This document shows positions 57,777 through 64,000 of a stretch of 64,000 nt of DNA, piece by piece (positions within the stretch are counted from its first letter, which is position 1; the number at the start of each line of letters is the position of its first letter). The notes under the pieces are model-generated. The model made no database searches, was not told the DNA's origin, and worked only from the letters and a program-made list of their open reading frames with translations. The stretch covers positions 26,820,162 to 26,884,161 of the forward strand of contig OU612067.1 of NCBI GenBank assembly GCA_914767715.1, in the 5' to 3' direction. Made by a program: the position numbers and the translations under genes. This DNA comes from Membranipora membranacea (taxonomy: Eukaryota > Bryozoa > Gymnolaemata > Cheilostomatida > Membraniporidae).

Positions 57777-58675
57777 ATCTATGCCATGCATATTATTATT
57801 TATGATTTATGATGAAGCCTGACTTGACTTGTTTGGTCCCCCAAAAACACTTGTCAACACATAGAAAGGCTAGTTAAAGTAAGTAGGTATTATCATTATA
57901 CAGTAAGTAATGCCATGTATCTGTTGCATGTGATCATATCATGTGTTTGTTTTGTATGTAGCCCTCTTGCTTGAACTTTTTTCCTCTCCACCCATCGAAA
58001 CGGAATGACCTTGACTTTGAAATCACAAGTACCATACACTCTAAGGTATTGATACTCAAAGATCGACCTCATAACATCATACCTAAAAGAATAAAATAGA
58101 TCGATCTAAGTAACACCAGTGAGTCGTTTTAGTATTGAAGATTTAGACAGGAGTTGTGGTACCACTGAGAAGGAAAATGCAACTCCGAATAAAAATCAAA
58201 GATTGCTCGGATCAGGCATCCCTCCCTGCTTGGATAGTAATGGACATTTCACCAAGGAGGGTGGGAGAGCGTCCCACCCTCCCTGATCACACCACACCAT
58301 TGATATGAATAAATTTAAATATACCTCAGCGCGCCAAACCAATTTCAATAAAACACATCATTTTGGCAAGTCAAATTGGTTTGAAACAAATATCTGGGGT
58401 TGACTTCGACATGTGCAACAAACTTTTTAGGGCGCTATGCCGCCCCTTTCATACCCTCTTTGGCGCAGACCTACAGTCCCAACATTGAAAAAAATCTACT
58501 TAGACGACTGGGTTCCATACGACTTATCACCCTTAAGAAATCTTATGTTCACAACTTTATCCACTGCTTTGTCATTTCAGTTTTCTGGAATAAAATCATT
58601 GTTGCCATCAGGTCAGCAAGGTTAGTAGTTATAGTAAAGCGTCCCATGTCGACTACTTATGTACTGTCTAATCAC

Positions 58676-58745
58676 GCTGACACAACCTAAGCATCAGATG
58701 TTTTGTCCCACACTGATAACTCTAATGCTTGGTTATATCAATACC
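58676..58745 (+). repeat. repeat shared with 63,890-63,960
   Basis: The tract ACAACCTAAGCATCAGATGT...TGGTTATATCAATAC recurs near the end of the window with about 90% identity in the same orientation. It is short, with no coding frame kept, and probably a dispersed element fragment. Confidence 0.7.
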
Positions 58746-58828
58746 TAACTTTATCTTTATGTTCAGTTCAACACTCTGTTTGATGGACATTATATTAGCT
58801 GATCAATCCAACAAAATCACTATCATTC

Positions 58829-61197
58829 GTGAATGCTATACAAATGTTGCTGAGAGAATGCTGGAAGATTGTAACATTAATCTGCTGCCTGGTCCTGATG
58901 ATGAGTAGAGCTTCAGGGAAGGCAGTCGATAGGAAGGTAAGTTTGTACAGAAAGTCAAGCCTAGCTAACTTTTTCGCTCCTCTACATTTACAAATCATAT
59001 CTTTAGCAGCTCTTAATCTATTTTTGACAAGAGCTGTCTGAGTCCTGGACTCGTCATTTCAGCATCACACGGCTGCAATTGCTTGACAATGAGTTATGTA
59101 TGGTCATAGTAATGGTCATTTTGACAGCCTGTTTGGTGTTATAGAAAAATGACGCAAAGTCATCCAATCACATTTTTGATGAGCTGTTAGCGATCAGTAG
59201 CTCGGCAGCTTTCCAATTGTGTAGAAAGTTGGTATTTGCTGACATCCGTGTCTCTAGCACCTAATTTCCACAACCTATGGTGGGAGCCAATAAAAACTAA
59301 AGAGGGTGTTGCTGAAATGTCAGGTAGCCATTAATTTCACTATTTCAACCTGTGCAAAATATCAAACTTTTTCTCCTGCAAATACTCAACTCTTCTAGAG
59401 TATGTATGGTTTAGTGCACCAATCATCCAGTATCACTGTTAAGATAATTTGGCAGATAGGGTGGCAGGTCAGTCGGTGTATATGAGCTGATATTCACTGA
59501 TCGTGGATCAATACTGTGAGATTGCTAGTAATTTATTGATCCTAATGCGAATGCGAATAATATCAAACAACCAATCGGTGGTGATTTGAATTGGAACGCC
59601 CATTGAAAATAAAACAAAATTCTAAGTCTCTGCGGACATAATTTATTGCTGTAAAAACAGACATATTACAGCAGTGCTCATGTCCAACGTGCCATCAAGG
59701 AGCCATAGAGCAATTTCATTGAGAGTGTCAATTCATGGGTGTGGCAGATGAAGAGGTTAAAAAACTTTAAACTTTGTTTCTTTCGCAGGGAATTACAGAA
59801 GCACAACAGATTAAGAATATGGCACAAAGAGGCTTCGATTTTACAAACATCGATACTCAAACTCAAAACTCAATGCGCAGCCTCTTGACCATGGTGCGTT
59901 CTGAAAGAGGGTAAGTAGTCTAAGCCCCTCAATGCTATCACAAATACGAGAGCTCGAAAAGCTTCTGTTTTAAGTTTTGGGTAGTCCAGATGTCAAGGCA
60001 AAGAGTGATCTCAACCTTTGATCCACATAGTGACCTCTGTTTCTAAGTTTGAAGAGATAGGGCTCAGACTTTAGCCTTGTCACGTGGCCACGGATTGTTT
60101 TTTTTGTTGCTCAAAGTGGTGAAGATTAGAGCTAAAGATCCAGCATACAACTTCGCATACTATAGCGAGAAATACAAGGCCACCGAACAAACCGAAAAAC
60201 CAAAACCCGTGGTTGCGTGACAAGGTTACCCAGACTTGCTTTGGTGTCAAGGCCTTCCTGAAACACATACTCTGCTCATTTCTATCTTTGTGCATATTAG
60301 ACATCTGTATAGATTATCTTCATCTTCTCTTATGCCATGTCAACTGGTCTTATATAATTGTCACATCATCTACACTCTACATAATGTCTTTGGGCCAGGT
60401 CTGATTTATGGTATCGAATCCGAATTTAGAATTGTCAGTGCTGCTCGGAATTCATTTGGTGCAAATAGGACTGCCATCATAACAGTTAATATTGCAGTCT
60501 GTGTTGATTTGAGAAGCTAGTCATCTCAGCCTGTTGGCTCTACGATTGTATTCAATGCTTATAACAGGTTATTGAGTCGAGCAGTATGATATGTGTATAT
60601 GTAAGGCATAAGCTTGATTTGGTGCTGAGTCTACCTGGAACACATGCGTCCAGCCCAATTCCGTTAATGAACCTTGCAAATCATATAAATATTCCTCTAA
60701 AGCGCATCAAGTGATGTACAACCTCATTTGTGCTTTTGTCGATTTTATTTACAGGAGAATCTGTAAAAATGGAGGGAATGATTGTAACTATGATCTCGAG
60801 GATTCCGTGTGTAATCAGGGATGGGTGTTCACATTTCAGGGTTATTGTGTAAGTATGTTCACATTGTGTAGCAATGTGACAGACAGCATACTTGTTTTTA
60901 TCTGGGTTTTTTCCCAAAGTTGTTGGTCTTCTCACCTGCAGTGTGTTTGATTCTTGCATTTTTTTCACCCTACCCTCTAAACATTCACAATAATATGGCT
61001 ACTCATACTTGAAAATAAATTGCAATAATTGTGTGTATATGAATAAATATCAAGGATAAGTCTTAACTATTTTGTTTAACAAGGAAGATATAACTTTTTC
61101 CTTTTGTTCTTTTCAGCTTAAGCTCCACTCAACAAGTGGGTCCGACAGTAAACCACACATCAATACTTGGGAAAATGGAAACGCAGTTGTGGGATAA
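58829..61197 (+). CDS. secreted 134-residue cysteine-containing protein, unrecognised
   Basis: Four exons: 58829-58936, 59789-59910, 60755-60848 and 61117-61197, 405 nt in all, with consensus junctions (AAG|GTAAGT, TTCGCAG, GG|GTAAGT, TTTACAG, TGT|GTAAGT, TTTTCAG) and an AATAAA at 61,398. Exon 1 is a signal peptide: basic start, IVTLICCLVLMM core, small residues SRASG. Exon 2 codes a polar, helix-like region with no cysteine (FDFTNIDTQTQN). Exon 3 has four cysteines (ICKNGGNDC, VCNQGW, FQGYC). The GW...F.G.C pattern recalls the first turn of a C-type lectin domain, but the rest of such a domain is absent. Exon 4 is a short tail ending NGNAVVG. The start was chosen because a stop codon directly precedes it. 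Possibly a secreted peptide or factor; family unknown. Confidence 0.75.
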
Positions 61198-61392
61198 AAT
61201 AATACCAGAAGAGACAGAAGTCATCTCCTCTTGCTCTCCGAATGCCTGAGCCACCAAAACTGTAAAACAAAACGAACAAACACTACATTCACATCATAAT
61301 CAGGCTATTGTCAAGCATTGCCAAGCTTGCAAACTCTTTCTAGCCTATCCTTGTTTCTGATACATTATAAGAATGATCATTGTCGCTTTTTG

Positions 61393-61403
61393 TGTTCAAT
61401 AAA
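61393..61403 (+). terminator. polyadenylation signal
   Basis: TTCAATAAAAATCC lies about 200 bp past the stop codon of the secreted-protein gene and is the only canonical AATAAA in that interval. Confidence 0.6.
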
Positions 61404-61915
61404 AATCCTGACATAGATGCATCTGCCTTATCAGTTACTATTTTGTTATTTCCCATGATAACAATGTTGTTTTGGGGTGAAGAGACGGCACATTCGCTTG
61501 CTGGTCCCTGCCAAGCAATTGCGCCTTAGGAGTCTTGGTTTGCGTCATCATGGAAGAGCTTCCATCAGTCTTCCGAGAGACCAAAAGCAAAGGATTTATA
61601 ACAACTATTTTAAAAAGCTTTACATACAGTGGAGACTTAATAGTCTGCACTGCATTTCTCGCTAACTCCAAGCATATTTGTATTGGTGATGCAGAACAGC
61701 ATTAGTTTTGTACTGATCTGAGTTGACTGAACAGTCTGGGACATGTGTGGTATCTATCCACACTTTCTGTCCTCTAAAATCTTCTCATTAAGGAGTTGTC
61801 TATTTAACATCCTAACTATTATAACATTTTGTGCCACATCGGTATTGTAGGCACCTATTTGTATCGATACAGGAGGTATGTTCAGTGTGCCTAAACTTCC
61901 CACTACGAAAAATAG

Positions 61916-62130
61916 AGCTTCATCATCATCAAATCAAAGTTCATTTATGGTTCTGATCCAGCACCTGGTTATACTGGTTGGATTGATTTCGTCTTGCCAG
62001 AGGAGCATCATGCTGAAATGAATCAGGATAACTGGAGTTTTCTATTCATTGTGCAAGTGGGGACAACATCCTTCCCCACTGTTAGAGTAACTTGTTGTTC
62101 AATTCCAGCTATTATAAAAAACTGCTAATA
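61916..62130 (+). CDS. candidate exon, extracellular-looking
   Basis: After an AAAATAG acceptor-like site the frame SFIIIKSKFIYGSDPAPGY runs on to a TAA at about 62,126. It has the aromatic and hydrophobic alternation of a beta-sandwich, with VRVTCCS near the end. A further open stretch at 62,317-62,495 (serine-rich, two cysteines) and one at 62,507-62,716 (many cysteines, sushi-like spacing FCHIGFHF...VRFC) follow on the same strand. I could not join them with certain splice sites. They could be exons of one gene that continues or has decayed. Confidence 0.3.
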
Positions 62131-63330
62131 CCTAAGTGAGAGCGAGATGAGTATTTGACATTTGAAATTTTGTGTTCTTAAATATGTAGGCATATTCAAT
62201 CGACAGACAATGGAAACTACCCACTGCCACTGGTTTGCTTGCAAATAAAGTTTCCTGCCTACAATCTACATAATTATATTCTCTCTGATAATTTGACTAT
62301 TACAACAAAAAGAATGTTACTCACTTGGAAATCGTGCTAACTTCTTCTGGTGAAGGTTCCAGTGATGTATCAGGCTCATCTATCGGTAGTCAGTGTCAGA
62401 AATCATATAACCAGATTCTCACCACTTGCTCGAACCTTAACCTGTCACAGTATATAGGATATACAAGTTTCGAACAAACACAAAAAGTTATTCTGTAATT
62501 TTAGCAGTGGCAATAAAAGGTCTCTTGAAGGGGTCAGTGTTGCAGAGAGGAATTATATATTGTAGAGTTGTGCCTTCTTGTACTGGTAAGATACGGAAGG
62601 CTGACGTATTCTGTCATATTGGTTTCCACTTCATTAAAGCATATGGCTCGGAAGTTAGATTTTGCCATTCTGGGTCTACTTTTAGCTGCGTTGTGCTAGT
62701 CACATGGTCTGACTAGCTTTTTTTGACACTAAAGATGCATAATCTAGGATGGGACAAGTATATTTGCTCCGCACTGTTAATTCTAGTTGTAGTGATACAG
62801 GATGTTTCTTTTGTGTAATTAAATACAATCTCACTCTGCAGTGAGTAGCGCTGGTACGTAGGCTTTTCACTTTTTCCAAAGGTTTTCCATGAGCTTTGAT
62901 GACCTTGATAATGATTTAAAACAAATATGCTGTCAGGGTAGTGGGATTAAAGAATATATTATAAAAAAATCCATTTACCCATGGTAAATCGAGTTCAACA
63001 ACATTGGCAATGAGTTGTGTCCCCACAAACACAAAATGAGCTACTCCTAATAAAAATTAAATAACCACCAGGAGAAGATGAGAATTGAGTTTCAGCATGC
63101 AATCTATCAATTGAGAGCGAGGTACTTCTATTCAACATTTTCAGACTCTGTGTACAAAGGAGACTATGATAAGGAGCATCTTCTTCACACTGCTTGTGAT
63201 CTCCTAACATCTACTCTTATATTGGTGCTGCTAATACTACGGTTTGGGTTAGGCAGAGTGGGCTGAATTGTTCTGAGGCGAGTGGGCCTGTTTTTTCTAT
63301 TGTTTACTAGTCATTTCTAGCAATTTATAT

Positions 63331-63495
63331 GATGGAGACATCAAGTCAATCCGTAAAGTATACAAAACTGCAAGCAGCTATGGCCTAGAGAACTGTGGTT
63401 TTGACTGCATTGTCAAAGATAGAATGAACTCCTTTATTAGCCACATACAGAAGGATGAACACCATCCTTTCCACTCATTCTTGACTAAACTCTGA
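63331..63495 (+). pseudogene. LINE-type ORF2 C-terminal fragment
   Basis: The frame DGDIKSIRKVYKTASSYGLE...FISHIQKDEHHPFHSFLTKL ends with the pattern 'HP-hydrophobic-H-x-hydrophobic-L' found at the C terminus of many non-LTR retrotransposon reverse-transcriptase proteins. It is followed by a T-rich stretch and a TATGTA-rich tail ending GACGAATTAAACC-like sequence at about 63,740, typical of LINE 3' ends. The upstream reverse-transcriptase domain is absent, so it is a 5'-truncated copy. Confidence 0.5.
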
Positions 63496-63889
63496 TCTGG
63501 AAGGCTGCAATCATACAAACATTGAGCAGCAATCGGTAGTGACTGCTTTATACGGCATTTTATAAATGTCTGCAACAATTCTAGTAAAGGCTAATACAAT
63601 GTTCTATTTTAGTTTGTATCTGTGCTATTTTTTTATTTTCAATTACTTTTTATCATTTGAACCTTTTAGTTTTTTAGTCATCAGCGGCAAATCAATATAT
63701 CTTTTCACTATAATATGTATGTACATGTATATATGTGACAACGAATTAAACCAAAACCAAAGCCAAAGTGTTGCATGTTCTTATTCAGCGGTCTGTCATG
63801 TTTAACTGGATGTCACATCAGGTTTAGCGCTTACCATTTTACCGTATGCCAATTACTGTAACAACTTATTGCGTCCTGTTTTGTTGTGC

Positions 63890-63960
63890 AGGGCACAACC
63901 TAAGCACCAGATGTTTTGTCCCACACTGATACATCTCAATGCCTGGTTATATCAATACAT
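63890..63960 (+). repeat. repeat shared with 58,676-58,745
   Basis: Second copy of the dispersed tract; the first 20 bases differ at one position only (CACC for CATC). Confidence 0.7.
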
Positions 63961-64000
63961 GTCAAATTTGCATCTTAACATTTTCTTTAAGGGACACAAT

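Larger units (their letters stand above)
56405..58800. other. intergenic sequence with small repeats
   Basis: The sequence holds the hairpin at 57,624-57,776 and a repeated tract at 58,680-58,740. The minus-strand frame at 56,661-56,879 (with LVCVIDGWGACTLASVLHICY) and the plus-strand frames at 58,400-58,690 have no domain I recognise. A GGTTGCCAAATA word occurs twice near 57,330-57,375. Confidence 0.4.

Noticed and set aside
60080-60304. A minus-strand frame with a membrane-like helix (FGLFGGLVFLAIVCEVVCW)
   Set aside because: It lies antisense in the intron of the four-exon secreted gene and has no paralog, no splice partner and no recognisable family. Given the nested genes elsewhere I considered it carefully, but one hydrophobic run is not enough.

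Overview
The window is nuclear DNA of a multicellular invertebrate animal. It is AT-rich, its genes are split by GT-AG introns, and it is dense in small transposons, SINEs and foldback elements. A GTF3C4 (TFIIIC90) gene, extracellular exons bounded by phase-1 introns, and a P-element-like transposon with a THAP finger all point to Metazoa. A tunicate would fit (P elements, CCP receptors, nested antisense recognition genes), but I cannot prove the taxon from sequence alone.

Bases 1-50,200 are a tandem and partly inverted array of one multigene unit. Each direct unit (A about 2.1-6 kb, B 15.7-23 kb, C 24.2-30 kb, D 43-50.2 kb) carries a plus-strand receptor-like gene. In order it has a signal peptide, a CUB-like domain, a second CUB-like domain without cysteines, one sushi/CCP domain, a stalk with a membrane helix, a short basic juxtamembrane exon, and a long cytoplasmic tail. 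The tail holds an ITAM-spaced tyrosine pair (YxxI, 8 residues, YxxI). In the intron between the juxtamembrane and tail exons, on the opposite strand, lies a complete two-exon gene for a secreted protein of about 120 residues with eight cysteines. The pair is kept in A, B and D and broken in C. Inverted, decayed copies of the unit lie around 7-9.7, 33.3-34.5 and 40.4-41.7 kb. No receptor copy is flawless: A is seen only from its 3' half, B may end early as a secreted form, C is a pseudogene, and D has one in-frame stop.

The array is remodelled by mobile DNA. It holds a 2.26-kb P-like element (8-bp target duplication, about 480-bp inverted ends, a THAP-only ORF) with its empty site in paralog A, a 0.96-kb element with 8-bp duplications, a SINE headed by the 5' end of U2 snRNA, tRNA-headed SINE-like insertions, several hairpin MITEs, and tandem repeats of 57, 63, 65 and about 68 bp.

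Bases 51,000-64,000 are ordinary single-copy gene space. GTF3C4 runs on the minus strand (ten exons, about 700 residues). It is followed on the plus strand by a four-exon gene for an unrecognised secreted 134-residue protein, then candidate exons and a LINE remnant.
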